Below, piece after piece: positions 16,027 to 25,386 of a DNA stretch of 64,000 nt. A program made the position numbers and the translations under genes. Each line of letters starts with the position of its first letter. The stretch's first letter is position 1. This DNA comes from Chelativorans alearensis (lineage in GTDB: Bacteria > Pseudomonadota > Alphaproteobacteria > Rhizobiales > Rhizobiaceae), in assembly GCF_010993735.1 (NCBI RefSeq), contig NZ_WQNI01000012.1:113316-177315 (forward strand), given 5' to 3'. Below the pieces are notes generated by a model. That model ran no database searches. It was not told where the DNA came from and saw only the letters and a list, made by a program, of their open reading frames with translations.

Positions 16027-17259
16027 ATGGCCGAAATTCTTGTTCTTGGCGCCGGCATGGTCGGCATTGGAGCGGCGCTGGCACTCCAGGCGCGCGGCCA
16101 TGCGGTTACCGTGGTGGACCGGCGCGGCCCGGGCGAGGAGACGAGCTTCGGCAATGCGGGCGTGTTGCAGGCTGAGGCGATGGAGCCCTATGCGATGCCC
16201 CGCGACCTGCCGACATTGCTCCGCTACGCCCTGGGACGCAGCAACGATGTGGCCTGGTCATTGCGTGATCTTCCAAGTATCGCGCCGGCCCTTCTGGCCT
16301 ACTTCCGCGCCTCCGCGCCCGAACGGCACGCGCGGATTTCCAGGACCTACGCGCAGCTCATCGCGCGCGTTGTGTCCGATCACAGCCCTTTGATCGAGGC
16401 GGCGGGTGCCAACAACCTGATCCGCCGCACCGGGCTGGGCGAGATTTACCGCACGACGCGGGCCTTCGATGCCGCCTGCGCACGCGGAGAGAAAAAGGCC
16501 ACCTGCTATGGCCTGCGCCTGCGCGCGCTCGCCGGCACGGGACTTGCGTCCGAGGAGCCGGCTATCGCGGGCGAGACGGCCGGCGCGCTGATCTGGGAGG
16601 ACAGCTGGAGTAGCAGCGATCCGGGCGGTCTGGTCATGTCCTATGCGCAGCTGTTCCGGCGCCGCGGCGGGCGGCTGTTGCAGGGCGACGCGCAAACGCT
16701 GGAGCGCGCGGGTACGGGGTGGCGGATTGACACCGGCACGGGCCTCGTCGACGCCCAGCATGCAGTCATCGCACTCGGCCCGTGGTCAGGGTCCTTACTG
16801 TTACGGTTCGGCTACCGCATCCAGATGCTGTTGATGCGCGGCTATCACAGCCATGTCTCGAACACTCCCGAACTCAGCCGACCGTATCTTGACGCTGAAA
16901 ATGGATATGTCATGTCGTCAATGCGCGACGGCCTGCGCCTCACCACCGGCGTCGAGTTTGTCCGCCCGGACCGGCCGCAATCGCGCCGCCAGCTCGACTG
17001 GGCCCTACACTCGGCAGCTGAGCTTCTGGCCGCGGATATGCGCGCCGAAGGTAAGCTGTGGCACGGGCATCGGCCCTTCCTCCCGGATATGCTGCCGCTT
17101 GTGGGGCCGGCACCGCGGCATGAAGGGCTCTGGTTCGATTTCGGCCATGGCTACCAGGGTTTCACCCTAGGCCCCACGACCGGCGAGTTGCTGGCCGAGC
17201 AACTGGATGGCGATACTCCTCCGGTGGCACAGGCCCTCCTGCCTGCGGCACGCCTGTGA
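16027..17259 (+). CDS. D-amino-acid dehydrogenase-like FAD oxidoreductase (DAO fold)
   Basis: 410 residues; Rossmann dinucleotide motif ILVLGAGMVGIGAALALQARG at residues 4-24 (G-x-G-x-x-G), then TSFGNAGVLQ, and the C-terminal FAD loop HGYQGFTLGPTTGELLAEQL. It resembles DadA/glycine-oxidase enzymes, which oxidise the amino group of D-amino acids or secondary amines to imines. It follows RidA by 7 bases. The amidase, TRAP importer, oxidase and RidA together suggest a pathway importing an amide, freeing an amino acid and deaminating it. Confidence 0.85.
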   Translation: MAEILVLGAGMVGIGAALALQARGHAVTVVDRRGPGEETSFGNAGVLQAEAMEPYAMPRDLPTLLRYALGRSNDVAWSLRDLPSIAPALLAYFRASAPERHARISRTYAQLIARVVSDHSPLIEAAGANNLIRRTGLGEIYRTTRAFDAACARGEKKATCYGLRLRALAGTGLASEEPAIAGETAGALIWEDSWSSSDPGGLVMSYAQLFRRRGGRLLQGDAQTLERAGTGWRIDTGTGLVDAQHAVIALGPWSGSLLLRFGYRIQMLLMRGYHSHVSNTPELSRPYLDAENGYVMSSMRDGLRLTTGVEFVRPDRPQSRRQLDWALHSAAELLAADMRAEGKLWHGHRPFLPDMLPLVGPAPRHEGLWFDFGHGYQGFTLGPTTGELLAEQLDGDTPPVAQALLPAARL

Positions 17260-17351
17260 AAGATCCTTGTTCGCCGCCCACCGATTCCCTCGCAAAGTCT
17301 TGGAATACCAACACGGCAGTGGCTCAACAGCGACCGCTTGAGAAATCCGGG

Positions 17352-18296
17352 CTAAGCCCCCACCGCTTCCCTGGACAAGCCGGCTTTTTCGCATCCGACG
17401 AACGCCCCCATTCCGGCCAGATGGGCTGCGAATCCGTCCACGAACCGCCTCACCTTCAGCGGGATGAAGCGGTTGGATGGGTAGACGGCATGCACGTGAT
17501 GCGGCGCGTAGCCCCAGGCCGGCAGCACATATTCGAGCCGGCCCTCGGCGACGAGCGGGTCGAGGGTCACCTCGTGCCCGACGCCGATGCCGAGCCCGGC
17601 GAGCAGCGCCTGCATCATCAGCGGGGAATTGTCGCCGCGCATGGTCGGTCGGATGCGCACTTCGGCCTTCTCTCCGCCGGGGCCGGTGAGCGGCACGATA
17701 TCTCGCGTGGTGATGTGGGCGTAAAGCAGATAGTCGTGATCGGCCAGATCCTCCGGCCGCTGCGGCCGCCCCTTGCGATCGAGATAGTCCGGCGTCGCGG
17801 CGAGGCTGCGCCCGATCACGCCGAGCTTGCGCACGATCAGCCGGTCGTCGTCGATGGTTCCCATGCGGATCGCGACGTCGAGCCCTTCCGCGATCACGTC
17901 GACGAAGCTGTCGCTCAGCGCGACGTCGAGCAGCAGCTCCGGATAGGTGCGCTTGAACTCGATCAGATACTCGCCGAGCACATTGGCGCCGAAGCCAACC
18001 GGCGCACTGATGGCGAGCCGCCCGCACATCTTCGATTCCAGGCAGCCGACGTAGCGGTCGGCCTCGTCGAGCCTTTCCAGGATGTCGCGGGCGCGTTCCA
18101 GGTAACGCCTGCCGGCTTCCGTCGGCGAGACATGCCGTGTCGTGCGGTCGAACAGCCGAGCGCCGAGATGCGACTCCAGCGCCCGGATATGCTGGCTGAC
18201 GGCCGGTTGGCTCAGGCCCAGTTCACGGGCTGCCGCCGAAAAGTTGCCCGTCTCGCAGGCGCGAATGAAGCTGGTGAGCGCGGCAAGGCGATCCAT
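17352..18296 (-). CDS. LysR-family transcriptional regulator
   Basis: 314 residues; helix-turn-helix at ~3-62 (NFSAAARELGLSQPAVSQHIRALESHLG) and effector domain to ~295. Closest in style to regulators of divergent enzyme genes (PtxR/DsdC-like group). Convergent with the flavoenzyme gene and divergent from the Tat-exported metallo-beta-lactamase gene, which it probably regulates. Confidence 0.87.
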   Translation of the reverse strand: MDRLAALTSFIRACETGNFSAAARELGLSQPAVSQHIRALESHLGARLFDRTTRHVSPTEAGRRYLERARDILERLDEADRYVGCLESKMCGRLAISAPVGFGANVLGEYLIEFKRTYPELLLDVALSDSFVDVIAEGLDVAIRMGTIDDDRLIVRKLGVIGRSLAATPDYLDRKGRPQRPEDLADHDYLLYAHITTRDIVPLTGPGGEKAEVRIRPTMRGDNSPLMMQALLAGLGIGVGHEVTLDPLVAEGRLEYVLPAWGYAPHHVHAVYPSNRFIPLKVRRFVDGFAAHLAGMGAFVGCEKAGLSREAVGA

Positions 18297-18317
18297 GATG
18301 GCGGCCCCCTGTCATAA

Positions 18318-18347
18318 TTGATAAGTAAAAATAATAACTCATATCAA
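18318..18347. promoter_or_regulatory. AT-rich dyad between LysR and metallo-beta-lactamase genes
   Basis: TTGATA at 18318-18323 and TATCAA at 18342-18347 form an inverted repeat, with a further AGT/ACT pair inside, in the 141-bp divergent gap. Likely LysR binding site (inference). Confidence 0.45.
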
Positions 18348-18437
18348 GAGATAGCAGCTTAAAAAAGCTGAACCTATGAAGTAGACCCGCCTTGCTCTGT
18401 CCTGAGCCCTATGATTCCTCAATCCGGAGATGATGCC

Positions 18438-19406
18438 ATGCCGCTTTCCCGCCGTCATTTTCTCGCCGGTGCCGGCCTTGCCGGCGGCGCCTTGCTTGCC
18501 GGTACCCCCGTTCCGGCCCTGGCCCGTGCGCCGCTGGCCGATACCCCCACGACCGGCGCGCTGCGCCGCAAGGTGGGTTCGGCCGAGGTGACGGCGTTAC
18601 TGGACGGTTATATCGACATCGAGCCCGAAATGTTTATTGGGCTCGACGCCGCTGAGGCCGCGCAGCTCGCAGAGGCCGGCTTTCAGGTGCCGGACCCGCG
18701 CCGAACGCCGGTCAACGCCTATCTCGTCAATCTCGGCGACCGTCTGGTGCTCGTCGACGCCGGCACGTCGAACAGCATGGGGCCGACGCTCGGCCGGCTT
18801 CCGGCTGCGATCGAGGCCGCCGGCGTCACCCTGGCCCAGGTCGACACGGTGCTGATCACCCACATGCATCCCGACCATATCAACGGCGTGCTGACCTCCG
18901 AGGGCGAGGCGCTGTTTCCCAACGCCGAGCTTGTCGTCACCGCCACGGATTACGCCTTCTGGCATGACGACGCGAACATGAACCAGGCGACGGACGAGGC
19001 GAAGCCGTTCTTCGTCGGCGCCCGGAGGGCAGCAGCTGCCTATGCGGACCGCCTACGGCAGATAGAGGGCGAAGCAGAAGCCGTGGCCTCGATCCAAACC
19101 GTACCGCTGCCCGGCCATACGCCGGGCCATGCTGGCTTCATCATCGAATCGGACGGTGAGGCGCTGTTCATCTGGGGGGATGTCGTGCACATGGCGACCT
19201 ACCAGTTCGCCCGCCCCGACTGGAGCATTGCCTTCGACGTCGATCCGGACCTCGCCGCCGAAACGCGCAAGCGGGCGCTCGACCGGGTCGCCGCCGACCG
19301 CATGCTGATCGCCGGCATGCACCTGCCGTTCCCCGGCTTCGGCCATGTCGCGCGCGACGGTGATGCTTACAGCTTCGTCCCGGCTGAATGGCCCTATGAG
19401 TTGTAG
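18438..19406 (+). CDS. Tat-exported metallo-beta-lactamase-fold hydrolase
   Basis: 322 residues. The N-terminus SRRHFLAGAGLAGGALLAG is a twin-arginine signal, with PALARA as a cleavage region. The mature protein has the metal motif THMHPDH (H-x-H-x-D-H) near residue 140, PLPGHTPGHAGF and WGDVVHM, so both zinc sites look complete. Family members at this length include quorum-quenching lactonases and other periplasmic hydrolases. ATG 18438 has GGAG nine bases upstream and places the Arg pair at the right distance; ATG 18411 is an alternative. Confidence 0.85.
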   Translation: MPLSRRHFLAGAGLAGGALLAGTPVPALARAPLADTPTTGALRRKVGSAEVTALLDGYIDIEPEMFIGLDAAEAAQLAEAGFQVPDPRRTPVNAYLVNLGDRLVLVDAGTSNSMGPTLGRLPAAIEAAGVTLAQVDTVLITHMHPDHINGVLTSEGEALFPNAELVVTATDYAFWHDDANMNQATDEAKPFFVGARRAAAAYADRLRQIEGEAEAVASIQTVPLPGHTPGHAGFIIESDGEALFIWGDVVHMATYQFARPDWSIAFDVDPDLAAETRKRALDRVAADRMLIAGMHLPFPGFGHVARDGDAYSFVPAEWPYEL

Positions 19407-19779
19407 GTGCGGGAGGGGAACAGGCGCGGCTTTATTTGGCACACGCTTGCCTGCGGAAGCCGCGCCTCACCGCATTGCGAACAGTTCCTAGTGGTGAACG
19501 CTGTGTCACGGGGAGGCCGTGCGCGGCGAAGTCCTGCGCCGTAGGACGACATCCTGCACATGTCCTGGTGACTGTAGAAAGGACATGAAGCCCTACGGCT
19601 TCCGTTCGCGAGCACCTGGTTAAGGGGCGCCTTTGGGTCGAATGCTTCCGTACCGGTCGCCAATCCGAATGTCTCGAAATGGCGCAATCGTGACCTCCGG
19701 TGTTCGATGCAGGCAATGTCCGCCTACGGGAAGTGGCAATGCTGTACTCTACGGCCGACATCGGGCGCACTACGGTCAT
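19407..19779. other. Spacer without a supported gene
   Basis: A minus-strand frame crosses this stretch into the repeat copy at 19780 but shows no family motif and no ribosome site. I see no gene here. Confidence 0.4.
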
Positions 19780-19914
19780 TTGCACGCTGACAATGTCGGT
19801 CTCCAACGGGTCACAAGTGCCGGTTGCCGAAGCGAGCACGCTGCTTATTCCCAAGGGTGCGATTCCGGGTGAGAAAGAGCAAAAAAGTGTATAATTTCAA
19901 TATGTTATGGTGAA

Positions 19915-19938
<24 letters not shown>
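19780..19938 (-). repeat. tRNA-Phe 3' end plus downstream flank (putative proximal attachment site)
   Basis: Partner of 8915-9074. Bases 19915-19938 are the last 24 bases of the intact tRNA-Phe, including CCA, and the rest is its immediate downstream flank. Tandem occurrence of the same flank on both sides of 10.8 kb suggests successive integrations at this tRNA or a segmental duplication. Confidence 0.75.
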
Positions 19939-19990
<52 letters not shown>

Positions 19991-20174
19991 GTGCCGTTTT
20001 GCCGTCGGGCGCGAGCCCGTTCTTGTCCGGCTGGCGGGGTTGGTGCTCCGCCGAAGGCGCGTGGGTTATAGCATGAGATTCTGACCTGTCCAGCGTCCTG
20101 CGGGGAGAATTGGCGAGAGTTTTTTCACGCCGCCCGAAGCGGCGGGCGGCCGTCGGGTAAGGTGTGGCGTGGCA

Positions 20175-21023
20175 TCATGCGCGCCAGGCGAGAAGCGCCC
20201 GCTCAGTGCGGCCGATCAGCCAGGCGATGGCAAGGCCAAGCGTTGATAAAAGTGCCACGCCGGCGATCAGCTGGTCGAGCGCGAAAAGCGCGCCGGCCAT
20301 CAGGATATAGGCGCCGATGCCCGTTTCCGCGCCGATCATCTCCGCCGCCACCAGAAGCACGATGGCGATGGAGGCGGAGATGCGGAAGCCGGAGAGGATC
20401 GCCGGCATGGCGCCGGGGATGATGATCTTCCTGACGATGGACAGCCACGAAAGCCCGAAGGACTGGCCCATGCGGATCAGGTTCCGGTCGACATTGTCGA
20501 CGCCGCCATAGGTGGCGATCACCGTGGGGAAGAAGGTGCCGAACAGGATCGTCGCCACCTTCGAGCCCTCGCCGATGCCGAACCAGATGATGAAGAGCGG
20601 CAGGAGTGCGATCTTCGGGATGGGGAAGAGGGCCGAGACCAGCGGCAGGAGCCCGGCGCGCGCCAGCGAGAACAGGCCGATCATCAGCCCCGCCGAGATG
20701 CCCAGCAGGCTGCCCAGCACCCAGCCGAGGCTGAGCCGGTAGAGGCTGGCGCCCACATGCTTCCACAGCATGCCCGTAGCGACGAGATCGGCCAGCGCGC
20801 CAAGCGCTTCCGATGGGGCGGGCAGGGCAACGGGGCTGATAACGCCCGTGCGCGAACCGACCTCCCAAAGGGCGATGATGGCAAGAAAGACGATAGGCGC
20901 CACCGGCCCCAGCCGCCGGTGCGTGAAGCCGCCGCCGCGGAAGGGCACAGGGCGCGCGTCCTCGCGCGCCGCCGCGTCCTCTTCGGCGCGCTCTCGGCCC
21001 TCGGCCGCCGCCTCATGCGACAT
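20175..21023 (-). CDS. ABC transporter permease, NitT/TauT (SsuC) type
   Basis: 282 residues; a ~35-residue charged N-terminus, then six hydrophobic segments and the inner-membrane loop LSWLSIVRKIIIPGAMPAILSGFRIS, the EAA-type coupling motif. Its start overlaps the end of the ATPase gene by 11 bases. Together with the next two genes it forms a three-component importer. Confidence 0.88.
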   Translation of the reverse strand: MSHEAAAEGRERAEEDAAAREDARPVPFRGGGFTHRRLGPVAPIVFLAIIALWEVGSRTGVISPVALPAPSEALGALADLVATGMLWKHVGASLYRLSLGWVLGSLLGISAGLMIGLFSLARAGLLPLVSALFPIPKIALLPLFIIWFGIGEGSKVATILFGTFFPTVIATYGGVDNVDRNLIRMGQSFGLSWLSIVRKIIIPGAMPAILSGFRISASIAIVLLVAAEMIGAETGIGAYILMAGALFALDQLIAGVALLSTLGLAIAWLIGRTERALLAWRA

Positions 21024-21783
21024 CTGAAATCTCCCTGTCGGCCTCGCGCGCTTCCTCGCGCATGATCTTCCACACCTGCCGCTGCAGCTTTTCCAGTTCG
21101 ACCAGCCGCTCCGGCCGCTCAGTCAGCGGCATGTCTATCTCCACCACCTCGCGGATGCGCCCCGGCCGCCGCGACAAGACGACGATGCGCCGGCCAAGCC
21201 GCACCGCCTCGGCCAGGTTGTGCGTGACATAGCAGGCGGAGAAGCGCTCGCGCTGCCACAGGGCCACAAGGTCGTCCATGAGCAGTTCCCGCGTCTGGCT
21301 GTCGAGCGCCGACAGCGGCTCGTCCATCAGCATGATCGCCGGCTTGACGGCGAGTGCCCGGGCGATCGCCACGCGCTGTTTCATGCCGCCGGAGAGCTGG
21401 CGCGGCAGGGCACGCGAAAAGTCGGAAAGGTTGGTGCGCGAAAGCACGTCTTCGATGATGGCGCGCCGCTTCTTGGCTTCGATGCCATGGTCCTCCAGCA
21501 CCAGGCTGACATTGCCCGCCACCGTGCGCCACGGCAGAAGCGCGAAGTCCTGGAAGATGTAGGTGAGCGGGTTCAGGGAGCCGTCCGGCGCCTTTCCCGC
21601 CACCAGCACCTCGCCTTCGTCCGGTCGCTCCAGCCCACCGGCGATGCGAAGCAGCGTGGACTTGCCGCAGCCCGAAGGCCCCACGATGCAGACGATCTCG
21701 CCGTCACCGACGGCAAACGAGATGTCCTCCAGCACGTTCGTGCCGCCATAGCGGTGGCTGATGCCTCGAAGGATGAGCTGCAT
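21013..21783 (-). CDS. ABC transporter ATP-binding protein, NitT/TauT (SsuB) type
   Basis: 256 residues with Walker A GPSGCGKST near residue 35, Q-loop FQDFALLPWRT, signature LSGGMKQRV near 131, Walker B IMLMDEPLSALD and H-loop VTHN. The best matches in style are nitrate/taurine/sulfonate-type importers. Middle gene of the binding protein-ATPase-permease operon. Confidence 0.9.
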   Translation of the reverse strand: MQLILRGISHRYGGTNVLEDISFAVGDGEIVCIVGPSGCGKSTLLRIAGGLERPDEGEVLVAGKAPDGSLNPLTYIFQDFALLPWRTVAGNVSLVLEDHGIEAKKRRAIIEDVLSRTNLSDFSRALPRQLSGGMKQRVAIARALAVKPAIMLMDEPLSALDSQTRELLMDDLVALWQRERFSACYVTHNLAEAVRLGRRIVVLSRRPGRIREVVEIDMPLTERPERLVELEKLQRQVWKIMREEAREADREISDVA

Positions 21784-21838
21784 GGACCGTTCGCGCTTCC
21801 GTTCAGGCCAGCCGCCCCGCTCTGGGGCGGCTGGTGCC

Positions 21839-22861
21839 TCAATAGGTCTCCACGAAGCTCGCGTCGACCAGCTTCTCCATGCTCACGCCCTCCGGCACCA
21901 GGCCTTCCGACTTGAACCACTCGAGCTGGTCTTCGACGCTGGCAAGGTTCATCGCCGCATTGGGGCTCATGCGCATGGCACCGGCTTGGATACGCGGGGC
22001 CGCCTTGTCGAGGGGCTGGTCGGCATAGATGTATTCGTGGATCGCCGCGACGATCTCCGCCGTCTCGTCCTCGCCCATCGTCTTGTCGACCAGGGCCGCG
22101 TTGTAGTCGTCCATGCCCTTGGAAAGGCCGGCCAGGAAGCGCTTCACGAGGTCTGGCTTTTCCTGCGTGTTTGCCGTCGAGGTGAAGATGGTGGTCACCT
22201 GATAATCGTCGATATAGTCGGAGACCTTGCCGATCTCGACCACCTCGCCGCCCGCCGTCAGGCTGCCGGCGATGTTGGGCACGATGGACCAGGCGTCGAT
22301 CTGCCCGCTCTTCAGCGCGGCGATCACCGCCGGCACCTTCTGCAGTGGCCTGAGGTGGATCTCGGAGCGCGCGAAGCCTTCTCCGTCAGCGATCTTGTGT
22401 GCCATGTAGTGGAAGGAGGAGCCGGTGGTGGTGATGCCGAAGCTGCGTCCCTTCAGGTCCGCCGGGCTTGTCACGCCGGCATCGTGCGCGGCCTTGGAGA
22501 CGAGGATCTTCTGCCCCTCGATCTTCGGCGTCTCCTGCAGCGCCCCGCCGATCACCTTGATCACACCCTTGTCGGCCAGGCTGATGAGCCCGCCGGAAAT
22601 CGCCGTCATGCCGAAATCGACGTCCCCCGAGGCGATCGCCACCGCCATCGGCTGGGCCGACTGGAAGCTGACGAACTCCACCTCGAGATCCTGATCGGCG
22701 AAATAGCCCTTGGCCTCGGCGATGATGCTCGGCGAATGCGAGGTGAGCGAGGGGATGATGCCGACATTGATCTTGTCGGCGGCCAGCGCGCCGGTGGCCA
22801 CAAGGCCTGCCGCTCCGGCAAGCGCCGCCACCACGAACGACCTGCGTGTAACCGTGAACAT
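21839..22861 (-). CDS. ABC transporter substrate-binding protein, NitT/TauT (SsuA/ThiY) type
   Basis: 340 residues with a signal peptide carrying an RRSF pair (MFTVTRRSFVVAALAGAAGL ... ALA), possibly Tat-type, followed by the NMT1/SsuA fold: IIAEAKGYFADQDLEVEFV, GDVDFGMTAISGGLISLAD, and LKGRSFGITTTGSSFHYMA. Ligands of such proteins range from sulfonates to pyrimidine precursors and aromatic acids. First gene of the operon; divergent from the SAF-domain oxidoreductase at 23050. Confidence 0.88.
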   Translation of the reverse strand: MFTVTRRSFVVAALAGAAGLVATGALAADKINVGIIPSLTSHSPSIIAEAKGYFADQDLEVEFVSFQSAQPMAVAIASGDVDFGMTAISGGLISLADKGVIKVIGGALQETPKIEGQKILVSKAAHDAGVTSPADLKGRSFGITTTGSSFHYMAHKIADGEGFARSEIHLRPLQKVPAVIAALKSGQIDAWSIVPNIAGSLTAGGEVVEIGKVSDYIDDYQVTTIFTSTANTQEKPDLVKRFLAGLSKGMDDYNAALVDKTMGEDETAEIVAAIHEYIYADQPLDKAAPRIQAGAMRMSPNAAMNLASVEDQLEWFKSEGLVPEGVSMEKLVDASFVETY

Positions 22862-23049
22862 AAGCTCCTCCCTTGGTCATGTCCTGATCTATGCTCGGCT
22901 CCTCGCACAGCGCTCCCGGGCGGGCAAGGGAAAAAGCCGGATTTTCGGCCCGCCGGACAGGTACCATCCGTCAGCATCGCGCCGCTAGGTTGACAAAGCG
23001 CCGTGCCGGCCCTCTATCTCCGGCCATCTCTCATGCCGGGAAACCACCG

Positions 23050-24378
23050 ATGACCAATGTCGCCCTCACTGGCCTTGCCCGCGATCTCGCCCGCCGCGCC
23101 GAGGAGGGGCGGCCGGTGCGCATCGGCGTCATCGGCTGCGGCGAGATGGGCACCGACATCGTCACCCAGGTCGCCCTCATGCGCGGCATCGAGGTCGCCG
23201 CCATCGCCGACCGGCGCTACGTGAATGCAGAGGCTGCTATTCGCACCGCCGGCCGGGCGCCGGAAAGTGCCATGCGCGCCGCCTCCGTCGGCGCCATGGC
23301 CGATGCCATCCGCGCGGGCCGCACGGCCATCGTCGGTGACGCCATGCATCTCATGGAGAGTGAACACGTCGACGTTATCGTCGATGCCACGGGCAGGCCC
23401 ACCGCCGGCGCCGAATATGGCCTTGCCGCCATTGAGGCGGGCAAGCATCTCGTCATGATGAATGTCGAGGCCGACGTCACCATCGGCGCCTATCTGCGGT
23501 GCCTGGCCGACAGGCGAGGCGTCGTCTATTCGCTGGGCGCCGGCGACGAGCCGTCCTCCTGCATGGAGCTGATCGAGTTCGTCACCGCCATGGGGCACGA
23601 CGTGGTGGCCGCCGGCAAGGGCAAGAACAACCCGCTCAACCACGACGCCACGCCGGACGATTATCGCCAGGAGGCCGAGCGCCGCAACATGAACCCGCGC
23701 ATGCTGGTCGAGTTCGTCGACGGCTCCAAGACCATGGTGGAGATGGCGGCCATCGCCAACGCCACCGGCCTCGTGCCGGACAAGCCCGGCATGCACGGCC
23801 CGGCGGCCTCGCTGGAAGAGCTGCCGCGCGTGCTGTGCCCCATAGAGGATGGCGGCGTGCTGTCGAAGAAGGGGTGCGTGGATTTCACCATCGGCAAGGG
23901 CGTGGCGCCCGGCGTTTTCGTGATCGCCGACATGGCCCACCCGCGCCTGCACGAGCGCATGGCCGACCTGAAGCTGGGCGAGGGGCCTTACTTCACCTTC
24001 TACCGCCCCCATCACCTGACGAGCCTGGAAGTGCCGCTCACCTGTGCCCGTGCCGTCCTCTACGGCAAACCCGACATGGTGCCGCTCGACAGGCCCGTGG
24101 CCGAGGTCTGCGCGGTCGCCAAACGCGACCTCGCCCCCGGCGAAAAGCTCGATGCCATCGGCGAATACACCTACCGCTCATGGATCATGACAGCCGAGGA
24201 CGCCCGCGCCGCGGGCGCCGTCCCCTGCGGCCTTCTCGAAGGCGGCACGGTAACCGCGCCGGTGAAGAGGGGCGCGCTCATCACCCACGACAACGCCGCC
24301 CCGATCCCCGGCACGAAGCTGATGGAACTGCGCCGGCTGCAGGACGAGATGGTGCTAGCGGGCGCGGCCCAGCTCTAA
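23050..24378 (+). CDS. Homoserine-dehydrogenase-like NAD(P) oxidoreductase with SAF domain
   Basis: 442 residues. N-terminal Rossmann part (residues ~22-160; RIGVIGCGEMGTDIVTQVAL), a catalytic-like central region (GAGDEPSSCMELIEFVTAMGHDVVAAGKGKNNPL), and a C-terminal SAF domain (residues ~335-420; AKRDLAPGEKLDAIGEYTYR). Such proteins are often loosely annotated as oxidoreductase or FlgA-like and occur in sugar-acid or amino-acid catabolic loci. ATG 23050 precedes MTNVALTGLARDLA. The divergent importer may bring in its substrate, which I cannot name. Confidence 0.82.
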   Translation: MTNVALTGLARDLARRAEEGRPVRIGVIGCGEMGTDIVTQVALMRGIEVAAIADRRYVNAEAAIRTAGRAPESAMRAASVGAMADAIRAGRTAIVGDAMHLMESEHVDVIVDATGRPTAGAEYGLAAIEAGKHLVMMNVEADVTIGAYLRCLADRRGVVYSLGAGDEPSSCMELIEFVTAMGHDVVAAGKGKNNPLNHDATPDDYRQEAERRNMNPRMLVEFVDGSKTMVEMAAIANATGLVPDKPGMHGPAASLEELPRVLCPIEDGGVLSKKGCVDFTIGKGVAPGVFVIADMAHPRLHERMADLKLGEGPYFTFYRPHHLTSLEVPLTCARAVLYGKPDMVPLDRPVAEVCAVAKRDLAPGEKLDAIGEYTYRSWIMTAEDARAAGAVPCGLLEGGTVTAPVKRGALITHDNAAPIPGTKLMELRRLQDEMVLAGAAQL

Positions 24379-24410
24379 ATCGGGGTGACCCGGTCTAATC
24401 TTATCCGGCT

Positions 24411-25214
24411 TCACTTCCCCAACTCGACAGACCGCCGCTTCGCCGCCTCCACCGCCGCGCTCACCAGCTCCACCAGCCGCTCCTCGCCCATCAGCACGCC
24501 GAGCGCGGCCGCCGTGGTGCCGCCCGGGCTCGTCACCTGCTCGCGCAGCGTTCCCGGCTCCTCGCCGCTTTCCTTGGCAAGGCACGCCGCGCCGTAGACG
24601 GTCTGCATGGCAAGCAGTCTGGCGGTATCGGCCGGCAGCCCCGCCTTTTCGCCTGCCGCCGCTAGGCACTCGATGAAGTGGAACACATAGGCCGGCCCCG
24701 AGCCCGAGACCGCCGTCACCGCGTCCATCAGCGCCTCGTCCGCGACCGTCGCGACGGCGCCGCTGGCCGCCAGCAGCTCCTCCACGAACGCCTTCGCCTC
24801 CGGCCGCACGTTGCGGTTGGCAAACACTACCATCATGCCCTTGCCGATGGCCGCCGGCGTGTTGGGCATGCAGCGCATGACGGCCGCCTCCCGGCCGAGA
24901 AGGTTCTCGAATGTCGCCACCCCCGTCCCCGCGGCAACGCTCAGATACGTCGCGCCCTCAAGGTCCCGATACGCCGGCACCACGTCGCGGATCACCTGCG
25001 GCTTCACCGCGAAGACGACGAGATCGGCCGCAACATCCAGCTCCCGCGCATCCGCCGCCACCGTCACGCCGTGCGTGGCCGCCCGTGCGCGTAGCCCCTC
25101 GTTCGGCTCCACCACCGTGACATCGCCCGCCGCCAGCTTGCCCGCCGCCAGCCAGCCCTTCAGCATGGCGTAGCCCATGTTGCCGCAGCCAACGAGAACA
25201 ACCTTCCTGCCCAT
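24411..25214 (-). CDS. proC: Pyrroline-5-carboxylate reductase
   Basis: 267 residues; NADP-binding KVVLVGCGNMGYAMLKGWL at the N-terminus and the C-terminal signature VTAVSGSGPAYVFHFIECL ... TSPGGTTAAALGVL that contains the conserved Ser/Thr for substrate binding. It makes L-proline from pyrroline-5-carboxylate in the cytoplasm. ATG 25214 has AGGAGG seven bases upstream; the adjacent in-frame TTG is an alternative. It is convergent with the SAF oxidoreductase gene. Confidence 0.92.
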   Translation of the reverse strand: MGRKVVLVGCGNMGYAMLKGWLAAGKLAAGDVTVVEPNEGLRARAATHGVTVAADARELDVAADLVVFAVKPQVIRDVVPAYRDLEGATYLSVAAGTGVATFENLLGREAAVMRCMPNTPAAIGKGMMVVFANRNVRPEAKAFVEELLAASGAVATVADEALMDAVTAVSGSGPAYVFHFIECLAAAGEKAGLPADTARLLAMQTVYGAACLAKESGEEPGTLREQVTSPGGTTAAALGVLMGEERLVELVSAAVEAAKRRSVELGK

Positions 25215-25386
25215 CAACGCCTCCTTCGGTTAAAGGAAGCAATGGCGCTTTCGGCCTGCCGATGCAACCGGCTCGGCGGTCGATGATTCGCGATTGCGTC
25301 AAAAGGCGGCGCATGTGCGGGATTGCACGCGCCGCCATTGCCGCATATGCGAGGTATCGGCAAAACCGGACACGGGAGGGTGCCTC

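Noticed and set aside
19432..19854. Minus-strand frame beside tRNA-Phe sharing ATGTCDPLET with the frame at 8685-9032
   Set aside because: The shared residues come from the repeated DNA flank itself rather than from protein conservation.
21761..22993. 410-codon plus-strand frame opposite the ABC binding-protein gene
   Set aside because: Shadow frame, low-complexity His/Arg-rich product, opposite a well-supported gene.
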